Shown here one piece after another: positions 26,239 through 35,128 of a stretch of DNA of 64,000 nt. A program made the translations under genes and the position numbers. Each line of letters opens with the position of its first letter. The first letter of the stretch is position 1. Below the pieces are notes generated by a model. The model searched no databases and was not told the origin of the DNA. It was given only the letters and a program-made list of their open reading frames with translations. The stretch comes from Sulfurimonas sp. (GTDB lineage Bacteria > Campylobacterota > Campylobacteria > Campylobacterales > Sulfurimonadaceae). Location: contig JAQTZE010000004.1 in NCBI GenBank assembly GCA_028687935.1, positions 67,875 through 131,874 of the forward strand, written 5' to 3'.

Positions 26239-27036
26239 ATGCCATACTTTAGCATAGCCGTTCTTGCGTTTGTTCTTGCGTTTTCTTTTTTAGGCTCTTT
26301 TATCTATGGGCAAAGCCCTTATCTCTTGGACTACACTTCTATTTTAGTTCCTCCATCATTCGCACATCCTCTTGGTACAGATAGACTTGGTCGTGATATT
26401 TTGGCTAGAGTTATGGAAGGCGGACAGATCTCAATGATTATCGGGGTTGGGAGTGCGTTTATCGCCTCTTTTATCGGGCTTATTCTTGGTTCTATGGCTG
26501 GGTTCTTCCGAGGTGGCGTTGACAAAGCATTTATCATAGGCGTTGATCTTTTTTTAACTTTTCCGACCTTCTTTTTGCTTTTGGCACTTGTGAGTTATGT
26601 CAATGCTTCGGCATGGGTACTCATACTTATCATCTCTATCACAGGGTGGATGACAACGGCGAGGCTTATTCGTTCTGAGAGTTTTAGTATCACTTCAAAG
26701 CCCTATATCAAAATACTCAACATAGCCAAAGTCAATAAACTCAAAATCCTACTTAAGTACTATGCGCCTATTCTTGCACCTATCTATTTTGTGAGCTTTA
26801 CTTTTGGAGTGGGTGGTGCGATATTGGCAGAATCGGGTCTTAGTTTTTTAGGTCTTGGCATTGTCGCTCCGCAAATGAGCTGGGGAACTATCCTCAGTGG
26901 TGGCAAAGATGTTGTGGAGATCGCCTGGTGGGTGAGCTTTTTTCCAGGGCTTATGATATTTTTGGTCACTTTTTCGCTGATTAATATTTCGAATTATCTG
27001 CAACAGTTGACGAATAAGAAACAGATACAAGTTTAG
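26239..27036 (+). CDS. Orphan DppC/OppC-type ABC transporter permease
   Basis: A 265-residue membrane protein with about six helices. HPLGTDRLGRDILARVMEGG is the conserved N-terminal signature of the OppC/DppC branch, and AESGLSFLGLGIVAPQMSWG is the EAA-loop motif contacting the ATPase. Such permeases import peptides or nickel with a DppB partner, two ATPases and a binding protein, none of which is nearby. It lies 8 bases after flgK, in the same orientation, so it could be transcribed with the flagellar operon. The substrate is unknown. Confidence 0.86.
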   Translation: MPYFSIAVLAFVLAFSFLGSFIYGQSPYLLDYTSILVPPSFAHPLGTDRLGRDILARVMEGGQISMIIGVGSAFIASFIGLILGSMAGFFRGGVDKAFIIGVDLFLTFPTFFLLLALVSYVNASAWVLILIISITGWMTTARLIRSESFSITSKPYIKILNIAKVNKLKILLKYYAPILAPIYFVSFTFGVGGAILAESGLSFLGLGIVAPQMSWGTILSGGKDVVEIAWWVSFFPGLMIFLVTFSLINISNYLQQLTNKKQIQV

Positions 27037-27038
27037 AG

Positions 27039-27067
27039 TGCCACACTACGCTCGTAGCTGCGTGGCA
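27039..27067. repeat. Nested palindrome after the permease gene (terminator or REP-like)
   Basis: TGCCAC (27039-27044) pairs with GTGGCA (27062-27067), and inside it CTACG (27046-27050) pairs with CGTAG (27053-27057). It lies immediately after the permease stop, in the gap before the convergent comEA. No T-run follows, so a REP-like repeat is as likely as a terminator. Confidence 0.55.
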
Positions 27068-27074
27068 ATCTCAA

Positions 27075-27102
27075 AAACGCAGTAATTATTTTACAAACGC
27101 AG
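27075..27102 (+). repeat. Two intergenic copies of the dispersed AAACGCAG word beside comEA
   Basis: AAACGCAG occurs at 27075-27082 and again at 27095-27102, a direct repeat with 20-base spacing, the second ending at the base before the comEA stop codon. They are the clearest non-coding examples of a word found about 130 times in this window (see findings). Confidence 0.8.
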
Positions 27103-27366
27103 TTATTTCTTTGCAGCTTTACACTTTCCTGCTTGAAGCTCTTTTTTGTTATTTTCTATAAACTTTGGTCCAAGACCTTTTACTTCACTCAGTGCTTCAA
27201 TGTTTTTAAAACAGTTTTCTTTTCTGTACTCTAAAACTGCATCCGCTTTTTTCTCACCTAGACCTTTAAGGGTCATAAGTTCCTCTTTTGAAGCATTGTT
27301 GATATCTACTGCTGCAAATAAAAATGTAGCACTCAAAACAGCCGTAGCCAAAACTAGTAATTTCAT
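27103..27366 (-). CDS. comEA: ComEA-like helix-hairpin-helix DNA-binding protein
   Basis: 87 residues from ATG 27366; the track's longer form adds 12 unlikely residues. It has a signal peptide (MKLLVLATAVLSATFLFA), then a double helix-hairpin-helix domain with DINNASKEELMTLKGLGEKKADAVLEYR and LSEVKGLGPKFI, the ComEA pattern. ComEA binds incoming double-stranded DNA in the periplasm during natural transformation. C-terminal Cys and Lys residues follow (AGKCKAAKK). It is monocistronic. Other competence genes are not in the window. Small periplasmic HhH proteins of other function exist, but competence is the best fit. Confidence 0.82.
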   Translation of the reverse strand: MKLLVLATAVLSATFLFAAVDINNASKEELMTLKGLGEKKADAVLEYRKENCFKNIEALSEVKGLGPKFIENNKKELQAGKCKAAKK

Positions 27367-27542
27367 GATAAACCTTTGTGTTGAATTTGCAATAGTATAC
27401 ATAAAATATTATAAATTAACAAATAAAGTTTTAATTATTAAAAGTTTTTTTTGTTCTTTTGTGTAAATAATTACAAAAAAAGAGTAGTGCGCTTTTTCGC
27501 AGTAATGAAACGCAGCTAGTATGAAGAACGAATGAATATCCC

Positions 27543-27980
27543 TTACCCACAGCACTTCTTATATTTCTTGCCACTTCCGCAGGGGCAAGCGTCATTTCTT
27601 TGTACTTTTGTATTATAAAGTATTCCGTCTTTATAGCGCCAAAGCCCATCTTCTTGGACAAATTTACTCTCTTCGTGGAGTACTTTAATACCCTCTATAT
27701 CTTTGTAAAAAGCCTTAAACGCAACGATATTATCTTTGGCATAAAGCACGTCAAGGCCTAGCCACTCTACGGAGTTACTAAACTCTTCTATAAGTTCTAT
27801 ATCTTCTGCGTATCTATTTTCTTTTGCTGCGCTGAGTACGAGATATTTGCCATCACCTTTGACGTAGGCACTGTAGCGACTTCGCATGAGCTCCTCTGGT
27901 GTTTTGGCTTCTCTTTTTCCTTCGATTATAGCGCCGCAGCACTCTTGATACTCTTTTTTACTTCCACAAAAACAGTGCAT
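27543..27980 (-). CDS. YchJ-family SEC-C motif protein
   Basis: 145 residues from ATG 27980 (the track adds 15 residues upstream). It has a SEC-C zinc motif at each end, [14 protein letters not shown] and [14 protein letters not shown], around an NTF2-like central domain ([52 protein letters not shown]). This is the YchJ (UPF0225) layout. The SEC-C motif in SecA binds zinc and SecB or ribosomes; YchJ's own role is not established. It diverges from pta with a 48-base gap that must hold both promoters. Confidence 0.9.
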   Translation of the reverse strand: MHCFCGSKKEYQECCGAIIEGKREAKTPEELMRSRYSAYVKGDGKYLVLSAAKENRYAEDIELIEEFSNSVEWLGLDVLYAKDNIVAFKAFYKDIEGIKVLHEESKFVQEDGLWRYKDGILYNTKVQRNDACPCGSGKKYKKCCG

Positions 27981-28028
27981 AAAAACTCTCTCTTTTTTTT
28001 GATATACTAACACATATAAAGGCAAATC

Positions 28029-30113
28029 ATGAAAACAAAATCACTTTTTATATCTGCACAAGAGATAAATGCAGGAATGCTCTTTGTCTCAATGGGCATG
28101 ATGGAAATCCTCAAACGCAATCTCCATAAGGTTGCGTTTTTTCGCCCGATTATCTATAAACGCACTATCAGGGATGAAGATATAAGCTTTATGCTTGAGC
28201 GATACAACCTTGATATGGAGTATGAAGATACTTTTGGTTTTGATGTTGAAGAGGTAGAACATATGATCGCCTCAAACAAGTTGGGTGAGCTGATCAATCA
28301 ACTCATAGAAAAGTTTAAAAAGCTTGAAGCAAAATATGATTTTGTACTCTGTGAAGGGATACGCCGCTCCTTTTTAAACGCAAATATAAACTTCGATCTC
28401 AACATGAAAATCGCCCAAAATTTTGGTGCTCCTTATATTAATATCATCAATGCAAAAGAGAGAAGTATCCAAGAAATCTATGAAGATGTCATGATAGAAA
28501 ATGAAAATCTTCTCTCTCTTGGCGCTTCTCATTTCGCGACTTTTATCAATAGACTAGATACGAGTAAACATGAAGAGATGCAAAAAAAACTTATAGCTTA
28601 TGAGCCAAAAACTTATCTGCTCAAAGAAGTTGAAGAGCTGAGTCTCATCAGTATCGGGGACGTTCTTGATACCTTGGGTGCTACGGAAGTGGTTATGAGT
28701 AAAGAAGATAGGGTGCGAAATATACGCAAGGTGAGAGTTGCGGCTTTGACACTTGATAATTTTCTCGCTCATATCGAAGAAGATGACCTAGTCATCGTTC
28801 CCGCAGATCGTTCTGATATCATTCTCGGGCTTTTGGGTGCGCTCTATTCAAAGAACTATCCAAACGTCTCAGCAATCATCTTTCCTTTTGATATGCGTGC
28901 GCATCCAAATATCAACAAGCTTATTATGGGACTCGAAAAGTTCAATATCCCTATTATGGCAGTAAGTACAGATACATATGAAACGGCTAAAAACCTCTCT
29001 CATATTCATTCACGAATACGTCCAAACTCAGATAGAAAGATAGCGTTATCTTTAGGACTCTTTAATGCGGCAGTAAACACATCATATATAGAACAAAAGA
29101 TAGCAAGCGCTTCAAGCGATGTTATGACGCCGATGATGTTTGAGTACAAGATTTTTGAACTTGCACGGATGAACAAAAAACGCATAGTCCTTCCAGAGAG
29201 TAGCGATGAGCGGATTTTGCGAGCAGCGGAGATATTACTTCTGCGTGATGTGGTAGATATCATACTTGTAGGTAAAAAAGAGGAGTTGCAGGCAAACTAT
29301 CTCAGACTAGGGCTTGATCTCAGTCGCGCAACCATCGTCGAGCCAGATGATGCAAAGCTTATGAAAGAGTTCACAGAAGTTTTTTATGAGATGCGAAAAG
29401 CCAAAGGTTTGAGTTATCAGTCTGCAGAAGATAGTATGAGCAAGGTGAACTACTTTGCGACGATGATGGTACATTTGGGCTATGCTGATGGTATGGTCAG
29501 CGGAGCTATTCACTCCACTGGTGATACGATTCGTCCAGCCATGCAGATTATCAAAACAACTCCCCAAAGTCCTCTTGTCTCGAGCGTCTTTTTTATGTGT
29601 CTCGATACCAAAGTGCTCGTTTATGGGGACTGTGCTATAAACCAAGATCCAAGTGCTGTAGATCTTGCACAAATAGCACTCTCTTCGGCACAAACAGCTG
29701 CTGCGTTTGGGATAGAACCAAAAGTTGCGATGCTCTCCTACTCGACGGGTGAGAGCGGAAGTGGGGCAGATGTAGAAAAGGTGCGAGAAGCTACAAATAT
29801 CGTAAAAGCAAAAAATCCCAACCTTCTCATCGAAGGGCCGATACAGTATGACGCGGCGGTGAACAAGTCTGTGGCATCTACAAAACTTCCAAACTCCAAA
29901 GTAGCAGGCGAAGCAAGTGTCTTTATATTTCCAGATCTCAATACGGGAAATAATACCTACAAAGCGGTGCAGCGTTCAAGTGGAGCTGTCGCTATCGGAC
30001 CGATTCTTCAAGGTTTATGCAAACCTGTCAATGACCTCTCTCGTGGCTGCGAAGTCGCAGATATTGTCAATACTATAGCCATCACAGCTATACAAGCAGG
30101 AGCACTCAAATGA
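28029..30113 (+). CDS. pta: Phosphate acetyltransferase (long, multidomain form)
   Basis: A 694-residue protein with three parts: an N-terminal P-loop-like domain (~1-200, [20 protein letters not shown], without a functional Walker A lysine), a DRTGG domain (~210-320), and the C-terminal PTA catalytic domain (~365-690: [59 protein letters not shown]). It interconverts acetyl-CoA and acetyl phosphate. With ackA, whose start overlaps its stop (ATGA), it makes ATP from acetyl-CoA or activates acetate for assimilation. The size matches the E. coli-type enzyme rather than the short Pta. Confidence 0.95.
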   Translation: MKTKSLFISAQEINAGMLFVSMGMMEILKRNLHKVAFFRPIIYKRTIRDEDISFMLERYNLDMEYEDTFGFDVEEVEHMIASNKLGELINQLIEKFKKLEAKYDFVLCEGIRRSFLNANINFDLNMKIAQNFGAPYINIINAKERSIQEIYEDVMIENENLLSLGASHFATFINRLDTSKHEEMQKKLIAYEPKTYLLKEVEELSLISIGDVLDTLGATEVVMSKEDRVRNIRKVRVAALTLDNFLAHIEEDDLVIVPADRSDIILGLLGALYSKNYPNVSAIIFPFDMRAHPNINKLIMGLEKFNIPIMAVSTDTYETAKNLSHIHSRIRPNSDRKIALSLGLFNAAVNTSYIEQKIASASSDVMTPMMFEYKIFELARMNKKRIVLPESSDERILRAAEILLLRDVVDIILVGKKEELQANYLRLGLDLSRATIVEPDDAKLMKEFTEVFYEMRKAKGLSYQSAEDSMSKVNYFATMMVHLGYADGMVSGAIHSTGDTIRPAMQIIKTTPQSPLVSSVFFMCLDTKVLVYGDCAINQDPSAVDLAQIALSSAQTAAAFGIEPKVAMLSYSTGESGSGADVEKVREATNIVKAKNPNLLIEGPIQYDAAVNKSVASTKLPNSKVAGEASVFIFPDLNTGNNTYKAVQRSSGAVAIGPILQGLCKPVNDLSRGCEVADIVNTIAITAIQAGALK

Positions 30114-31165
30114 AAATAGCCGTTATAAACTCAGGAAGTTCTTCGCTAAAACTGAAACTTTTTGATATGCAAACAGGGGAAGTCTTACTCTCTAAACATA
30201 TCCAAAATATTGGGGAAGAAGGCTCTGCTATACAAACGCACCACGAAGCGATTAAAAGCTTGGGTGTTGATTTTAAAAGCCTTGATGCTGTCGGACACAG
30301 AGTCGTACATGGCGGCGCTGCGTTTAATGAGGCTATGCACATCAATGAAGAAGTGATAGAGACGATCAGAAGACTTATTCCCCTTGCTCCTTTGCATAAT
30401 CCTGCAAATCTTGAAGGTATCTTGGTGTGTCAAAAAAAAGCACCAGATACACCACAAATCGCAGTTTTTGACACTGCGTTTCATGCAAATATGCCAAAAG
30501 AAGCCTTTCTTTACGCACTGCCGCTTGAGATGTATGAGCAACACAAGATACGACGTTATGGCTTTCATGGAAGTTCACATGCCTATGTATCCAAAAAAGC
30601 GAGTGAGATTTTAGGAAAAGATCTGAGTGAGCTCAATCTCATAACTTTGCATCTTGGAAATGGTGCGAGTGCTTGTGCCGTAGAAAAGGGAGTTAGTATT
30701 GATACGTCTATGGGATTTACTCCGCTTGAAGGGCTTGTGATGGGAAGTAGATGTGGTGATATTGATGCTTCTATCGTGGTGTACATGCAAAGAAAACTTG
30801 GCATGAGTATCGATGAAATAGATGCACTTCTCAATCAAAAATCGGGACTTTTAGGCATCTCTGGCATTAGTAATGTCCGTATTTTGGAAGAGACACAAAC
30901 TCCAAACGCAAGGTTGGCTCTTGATATGATGATACGACGTGTACAAAAATATATCGGTGGATATATGGCGCTTTTAGGTCATGTGGATGCGATCGTCTTC
31001 ACTGGAGGCATTGGAGAAAACTCAGTTGTCATACGCGAACGTATTTTGGCGAGTGAATTGTTTGCAAATATAAAAAGCCTTGTCATTAAAACAGATGAAG
31101 AGTTTGAGATTGCGATAGAGTGCTTGGGGGTTTTAGAAAAAGAGAGAAATATTTTACAGGCGTAA
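30110..31165 (+). CDS. ackA: Acetate kinase, compact form
   Basis: 351 residues against about 400 for most acetate kinases. All signature motifs are present: AVINSGSSSLKLKLFDM, VGHRVVHGGAAF, LAPLHNPANLEGI, FDTAFHANMP, IRRYGFHGSSHAYVS, LHLGNGASACAV, MGFTPLEGLVMGSRCGDID and the C-terminal VFTGGIGENS. The shortness comes from trimmed loops, not a lost domain, so it should be active. It transfers phosphate between acetyl phosphate and ADP and is translationally coupled to pta. A hairpin overlaps its stop codon. Confidence 0.95.
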   Translation: MKIAVINSGSSSLKLKLFDMQTGEVLLSKHIQNIGEEGSAIQTHHEAIKSLGVDFKSLDAVGHRVVHGGAAFNEAMHINEEVIETIRRLIPLAPLHNPANLEGILVCQKKAPDTPQIAVFDTAFHANMPKEAFLYALPLEMYEQHKIRRYGFHGSSHAYVSKKASEILGKDLSELNLITLHLGNGASACAVEKGVSIDTSMGFTPLEGLVMGSRCGDIDASIVVYMQRKLGMSIDEIDALLNQKSGLLGISGISNVRILEETQTPNARLALDMMIRRVQKYIGGYMALLGHVDAIVFTGGIGENSVVIRERILASELFANIKSLVIKTDEEFEIAIECLGVLEKERNILQA

Positions 31166-31177
31166 AAGCCTGTAAAA
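31152..31177. terminator. Perfect hairpin between convergent ackA and cold-shock gene
   Basis: TTTTACAGGC and GCCTGTAAAA form a perfect 10-bp stem with a 6-base loop, spanning the ackA stop. The arms end in T and A runs, so it could terminate in both directions, but the tails beyond are weak. Confidence 0.6.
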
Positions 31178-31190
31178 AAGAGGGTAAAGA

Positions 31191-31409
31191 TTACAGAGCA
31201 GTAACGTTTTCTGCTTGTGGTCCTTTTTGACCTTCGCCTACTTCATAAGAAACTTTTTGACCTTCAGCTAAAGATACACGACCGTGACCTGTACTGTTTA
31301 CTTGGCGAAAGTGTACGAATACATCTTTTCCACCGTTATCTTGTTGAATGAAACCATAACCTTTTTCTTCGTTGAACCATTTTACTGATCCATTTAGTAA
31401 TTCTGCCAT
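31191..31409 (-). CDS. Cold-shock domain protein (CspA family)
   Basis: A 72-residue single cold-shock domain with RNP1 (KGYGFIQQ) and RNP2 (DVFVHFRQV) nucleic-acid-binding motifs in [14 protein letters not shown]. It binds single-stranded RNA or DNA as an RNA chaperone. It is transcribed alone from a promoter about 130 bases upstream of the ATG, giving a long structured leader as in classical csp genes. Whether it is cold-induced cannot be told from sequence. Confidence 0.95.
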   Translation of the reverse strand: MAELLNGSVKWFNEEKGYGFIQQDNGGKDVFVHFRQVNSTGHGRVSLAEGQKVSYEVGEGQKGPQAENVTAL

Positions 31410-31436
31410 TTGTAATACCTACTTTTTTTAAAAATA

Positions 31437-31551
31437 CACTTCGGGGGAAGTGGAGTCGAAATTTGGAGAGTCTTTAGGTAACAATTGAGCAAAAAACAAA
31501 ATTACACACTAAAGATGAACTCGAGCCTCATCTTTCATCGAAAAAATTATA
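31437..31551 (-). promoter_or_regulatory. Promoter and structured 5' leader of the cold-shock gene
   Basis: On the minus strand TATAAT lies at 31551-31546, placing the transcript start near 31539 and leaving a leader of ~130 bases. It contains two perfect stems: AAAGATGA/TCATCTTT (31511-31535) and CACTTC-gggg-GAAGTG (31437-31452). Such leaders act as temperature- or feedback-responsive structures in other csp mRNAs; that role here is inference. Confidence 0.6.
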
Positions 31552-31590
31552 CCTAAAAAATATGTAGAAATTTCAATTTATCCATCTAGT

Positions 31591-31618
31591 TAAAAAAAAC
31601 AGCTCATTATGTCGATAT
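31591..31618 (+). promoter_or_regulatory. Sigma28-like promoter
   Basis: TAAA within an A-run at 31591 is followed 16 bases later by GTCGATAT (consensus GCCGATAT). The AAA run allows a 15-16 base spacing. It lies 38 bases before the downstream gene, which therefore may belong to the late flagellar regulon. Confidence 0.6.
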
Positions 31619-31655
31619 ACTTCACATCTATATAAGCCTAAAATAGGAGTTTTCT

Positions 31656-32198
31656 ATGAAAGTATCAGCAAATCAGAATAATATAAGTCCATTACAAGAT
31701 TTTACGGGTGTAAAGAATCTTTATACGCAAAAATTGAGTGATGATGAGGCAAAAGAGCTTCGTAAGCAAGTTGTAGAGAATGCAAATGCCTATATGTTTG
31801 AGTCAACTTCTGTGCAAAGTAATCTCTCAACCATGAAAGATAATTCCAAAAAAGATTACGAAGAGTTCCAGAGTTTTTTGAAAGATGTCGGATATAGCGG
31901 TAAACCAATTGCAGAACTTTCCAAAGATGAAGCATCTGCACTAGTGAGTGAGGATGGAATTTTTGGCATCAAACAGACATCAGAGCGAATTGCCAACTTT
32001 GTTATCAATGGAGCAGGAGGAGATGAAAAACTTCTTCGCGCTGGACGTGAAGGGATGCTCAGCGGATTTAAGCAAGCAGAAGAGATGTGGGGTGGAAAAC
32101 TCCCTGAGATATCTCAGATAACCATGCAAAAAGCGACAGAGATGGTAGATATGGCGATGAATGATCTTGGATTTTCTATCTTAAATCAAGAAGCATAA
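31656..32198 (+). CDS. Probable flagellar-regulon protein of unknown function
   Basis: A 180-residue soluble protein without a cleavable signal peptide, beginning MKVSANQNNISPLQDFTGV in the Ser/Asn/Gln-rich style of flagellar secretion substrates. The C-terminal part (FGIKQTSERIANFVINGAGG, GREGMLSGFKQAEEMWGGKLPEIS) resembles a family I recall from other Campylobacterota and gamma-proteobacteria, often misnamed hydrogenase-4 component G and close to DUF5610. The sigma28-like promoter suggests co-regulation with filament genes. It could be secreted through the flagellar apparatus or assist it. No enzyme motif is present. Confidence 0.72.
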   Translation: MKVSANQNNISPLQDFTGVKNLYTQKLSDDEAKELRKQVVENANAYMFESTSVQSNLSTMKDNSKKDYEEFQSFLKDVGYSGKPIAELSKDEASALVSEDGIFGIKQTSERIANFVINGAGGDEKLLRAGREGMLSGFKQAEEMWGGKLPEISQITMQKATEMVDMAMNDLGFSILNQEA

Positions 32199-32267
32199 GT
32201 GCGTTTCTAATCTCTTTTGTAGCCGTTCTTGGATATTATTGCGTATATTATATAAAATAGGAATCCA

Positions 32268-32477
32268 ATGAAATTTGAACTACAAGATGAATATATAGAG
32301 CTTTTTAAACTTTTAAAAGTAATGGACTTAGTTGATAGTGGTGCGCGCGCAAAATATATCGTGGCGGATGGACATGTTAAACGCAACGGTGTGATTGAAG
32401 TGAGAAAAAGAGCGAAGATTATTGCTGGTGATGTGATTGAAGTAGATGATGCAAGAATCGAAGTGGTCGCTTCGTGA
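32268..32477 (+). CDS. S4-domain RNA-binding protein (YbcJ-like)
   Basis: A 69-residue protein consisting of one S4 domain: EYIELFKLLKVMDLVDSGARAKYIVADGHVKRNGVIEVRKRAKIIAGD matches the small YbcJ/RNA-binding S4 family. Basic residues (KRNG, RKRAK) would contact structured RNA, probably rRNA or tRNA. The stop TGA overlaps the GTG start of the next gene, so the two are coupled, although no functional relation is evident. Confidence 0.88.
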   Translation: MKFELQDEYIELFKLLKVMDLVDSGARAKYIVADGHVKRNGVIEVRKRAKIIAGDVIEVDDARIEVVAS

Positions 32478-33079
32478 AAGCTTTTGTGCTCGGTATTTTT
32501 TTAAGTGTCTCTCTTTTTGCGGATTTTTATATCGTAAATGGTTCTGAGAAAGTAAAGATGACTGAGCTTGAGACGGGTGTGATCGATTTTGCTACATTTA
32601 AAGATATTGCACATATCAACCGTGGCAATGATGAGCTACATGCTTATGGTAAAGAGGTTGCGTTTAATCACAGACATCTCAATTTTAGGCTCGCAACTAT
32701 CGCACTTATACAAAGAAACTATAGTATCACAGAGTGGAGCGAAAAAGCTGAAGCCGCAAGTGATGAGTATCATATTAATTTTGCTAACTATACACGTGAA
32801 GATGGCGTGATGTTACAGCTTTTTTACAAAAACAAGTGGTATGCGGTTGTTCTTGGTAATCCGTATAAAGTACTTCAGAACTTATTTGCGACTATAGATG
32901 TAAATAAACAAGATCTTGACGTAGCTGCCGCGATGAAAGCTATTAAGCAGGCAAGAGTTGCGTTTCCTCTGGATAATGAGTTTAAAAGAGTTGATATCGA
33001 GCTCGAAAATAGATATATCAACGATATTAAGATGCGAAAAGACTACAATAAACAAGAGCGTATAGAGTTTAAAAAATAG
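32474..33079 (+). CDS. Exported protein of unknown function
   Basis: A 201-residue protein starting at GTG 32474 (GTGA overlap with the S4 gene stop). A short signal peptide (MKAFVLGIFLSVSLFA) precedes a soluble domain with aromatic-rich strands (YTREDGVMLQLFYKNKWYAVVLGNPYKVLQNLFA). It ends highly charged (MRKDYNKQERIEFKK). I recognise no motif. The periplasmic sensor gene begins at the next base after its stop, so it may be part of the same sensing unit (S4 - this protein - binding protein - diguanylate cyclase). Confidence 0.7.
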   Translation: MKAFVLGIFLSVSLFADFYIVNGSEKVKMTELETGVIDFATFKDIAHINRGNDELHAYGKEVAFNHRHLNFRLATIALIQRNYSITEWSEKAEAASDEYHINFANYTREDGVMLQLFYKNKWYAVVLGNPYKVLQNLFATIDVNKQDLDVAAAMKAIKQARVAFPLDNEFKRVDIELENRYINDIKMRKDYNKQERIEFKK

Positions 33080-33823
33080 ATGAAAAAACTTCTCACTCTT
33101 ATCTTTTTATTCCTCTCTTTTTTAGATGCACAAGAAGTGAAAGTTGTTTTCTCCTATTCAACACCGCCTTATGTTTTTACAGATGGCAGTGGGATTGTGG
33201 TAACTATTGTAAAAGAATCACTAGCATATAAAAAACATACTCTCAAACCTGTTTTTGTAAATATTGGACGTTCGTTTGAGATGTTTCGAAATGGGTATGT
33301 AGATGCAACCTCCATTATTAAAGAAAATTCAGGGCTTAATGCATACTACTCAGATGATTTTATGCAGTATCATAATGCTGCGTTTGCATTAAAATCCAAG
33401 CATTACAATATTGCTACGATGGAAGATTTAAGTGATTATTACTTCATATGTTTTCAGAATGCTTCTATTTATTTAGGTGAGAGATTTGGAAACGTAGCTG
33501 CTAAAGCAGGTAAAAAATACTCAGAAGTAGCAGATCAAAAACAGCAGGTCTATATGCTTTTAAAAGGCAGAACAGATGTTGTCGTCATTGATAGACATAT
33601 ATTTAAGTATTATAAAAATGAACTCATAGTAGAGGGTAAAGTTTCAAAAGATATCGAAACAGAAATGTTTGATCTTCTAGAGCCGACAAAATACCGCACA
33701 GCATTTAAAGATGAGAAATTAAGAGATGATTTTAATGAAGGTGTTGCTTTTCTTAAAAAAAGCGGTCGTTATGAAGCAATTTATGAAGAGTATAGTGATA
33801 AATTTTTTGAGGTAAAAAGGTAG
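33080..33823 (+). CDS. Periplasmic solute-binding protein (family 3), likely sensor partner
   Basis: A 247-residue protein with a signal peptide (MKKLLTLIFLFLSFLDA) and a family 3 binding-protein fold: VKVVFSYSTPPYVFTDGSGIVVTIVKESL, GYVDATSIIKEN, LKGRTDVVVIDRHIFKYY. These normally bind amino acids or similar small molecules for ABC import. No permease or ATPase is adjacent. Instead, the gene is 2 bases from a membrane diguanylate cyclase, so the likely role is ligand sensing feeding into c-di-GMP synthesis. The ligand is unknown; the usual Arg for amino-acid carboxylate is not obvious. Confidence 0.85.
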   Translation: MKKLLTLIFLFLSFLDAQEVKVVFSYSTPPYVFTDGSGIVVTIVKESLAYKKHTLKPVFVNIGRSFEMFRNGYVDATSIIKENSGLNAYYSDDFMQYHNAAFALKSKHYNIATMEDLSDYYFICFQNASIYLGERFGNVAAKAGKKYSEVADQKQQVYMLLKGRTDVVVIDRHIFKYYKNELIVEGKVSKDIETEMFDLLEPTKYRTAFKDEKLRDDFNEGVAFLKKSGRYEAIYEEYSDKFFEVKR

Positions 33824-33825
33824 CA

Positions 33826-35112
33826 ATGAGTTACAAATCACATCTCTCAACCCAACTTTTAAAATCTGTTCTTGTTATCTATTTTATCATTACTATTTTG
33901 GTGACGCTCGTGCATTTCGGTATAGAATATAGCTATACAAAAAGTCATATTAAAGATGAATTAACAATGGTAGCAAAGACATTTGAACCAAGTCTGAAAA
34001 CTGCTTTGTGGGATCTCAACTCAGAACAAATAGAATCAATCAGCAATGGAATTATGAATATGCCCCTTGTATATGGAGTGGTAATTATCGATCCAAACAA
34101 AGTGCTTATTGTCAAACAGAAAAAGGAAGAGCTCTCAGATGAGGATTTAAGTAAAAAAGATCTCTCACACTCTTTTTTGATATATAAAGAGTTTAATGAA
34201 AATAATATTTTATTAGCAGAGGTAACCTTGTATTCGGGTGATTTCGCTATTTACAACCGACTTAAAGTTGGTTTTACGATGATTTTACTCAATGCTTTTA
34301 TCAAAAGTGCTGCACTCATTCTTTTATTTATCTTTGCCTTTAAAAAATATCTTGAAAATCCTCTCAGAGAATTGACGGGAAATATAGACTCTCTCAATTG
34401 GAAATCAAGAGAAAACAGAAAAATAAATATTAATTTTGAAGAACAAAATGAGCTCTATTTTTTAAAACAAAAATTTAACGAACTTCTGTTAAAAATCTCA
34501 AGCGAAGAAGATAAGCGTTTGTCTTTAGTGCAGGATCTCAATCAGCAACTTGAAAAAGAGGTAAGGATTAGAACGCAAGAGCTTGAAGAAGCAAATGAAA
34601 AACTCCAAAGATTAGCCACTACCGATGTTCTTACACAGCTCAACAACAGAGTTGTGCTTGATAAAGAGCTACAAACGCAATTCAATATATTTAATCGCTA
34701 TAAAAAAGTATTTACTGTTATTATGATGGATTTAGACTTTTTTAAAGATGTCAATGATACGTTTGGCCATCAAGTGGGTGACTCTGTTTTGAAAGAAGTA
34801 GCACATATTATTCGAGAGAATACAAGAAGCATAGATGTTACAGGAAGATGGGGTGGAGAAGAGTTTTTAATCATTTGCCATGAGACAGATCTTGATGGAG
34901 CTTATACTTTGGCTGAAACATTAAGAAGAAAAATACAAACACATCTATTTCAACATGTTGAACATAAAACAGCTTGTTTTGGAGTTGCTCAAATCCAAGA
35001 AGGTGTAGATATCGACATGCTTATAAAAAATGCTGATGATGCTCTGTATGAAGCTAAGAAAAGTGGTAGAAATAAAAGTGTTAAAAGTCCATTAAGCACG
35101 TTGAGCTTTTAA
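33826..35112 (+). CDS. Membrane diguanylate cyclase with intact GGEEF and I-site
   Basis: A 428-residue protein. Helices at ~12-37 and ~150-175 bracket a periplasmic domain of about 110 residues. A HAMP-like region and coiled coil (QQLEKEVRIRTQELEEANEKL) lead to a GGDEF domain (~262-425). The active site GRWGGEEF is intact, and RSID five residues before it is the inhibitory I-site (RxxD), so it should make c-di-GMP with product feedback. TDVLTQLNNRVVLDKEL opens the domain. The binding protein immediately upstream is its probable periplasmic input. Confidence 0.92.
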   Translation: MSYKSHLSTQLLKSVLVIYFIITILVTLVHFGIEYSYTKSHIKDELTMVAKTFEPSLKTALWDLNSEQIESISNGIMNMPLVYGVVIIDPNKVLIVKQKKEELSDEDLSKKDLSHSFLIYKEFNENNILLAEVTLYSGDFAIYNRLKVGFTMILLNAFIKSAALILLFIFAFKKYLENPLRELTGNIDSLNWKSRENRKININFEEQNELYFLKQKFNELLLKISSEEDKRLSLVQDLNQQLEKEVRIRTQELEEANEKLQRLATTDVLTQLNNRVVLDKELQTQFNIFNRYKKVFTVIMMDLDFFKDVNDTFGHQVGDSVLKEVAHIIRENTRSIDVTGRWGGEEFLIICHETDLDGAYTLAETLRRKIQTHLFQHVEHKTACFGVAQIQEGVDIDMLIKNADDALYEAKKSGRNKSVKSPLSTLSF

Positions 35113-35128
35113 TTCTTTTTAAGAAAAG

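Noticed and set aside
29307-29693. 128-residue minus-strand ORF inside pta
   Set aside because: It lies wholly within a conserved enzyme domain, lacks a ribosome-binding site, and has shadow-type composition.
30110-31165. Truncated acetate kinase pseudogene
   Set aside because: Although ~50 residues short, every catalytic motif from start to end is present, so it is a compact functional form.
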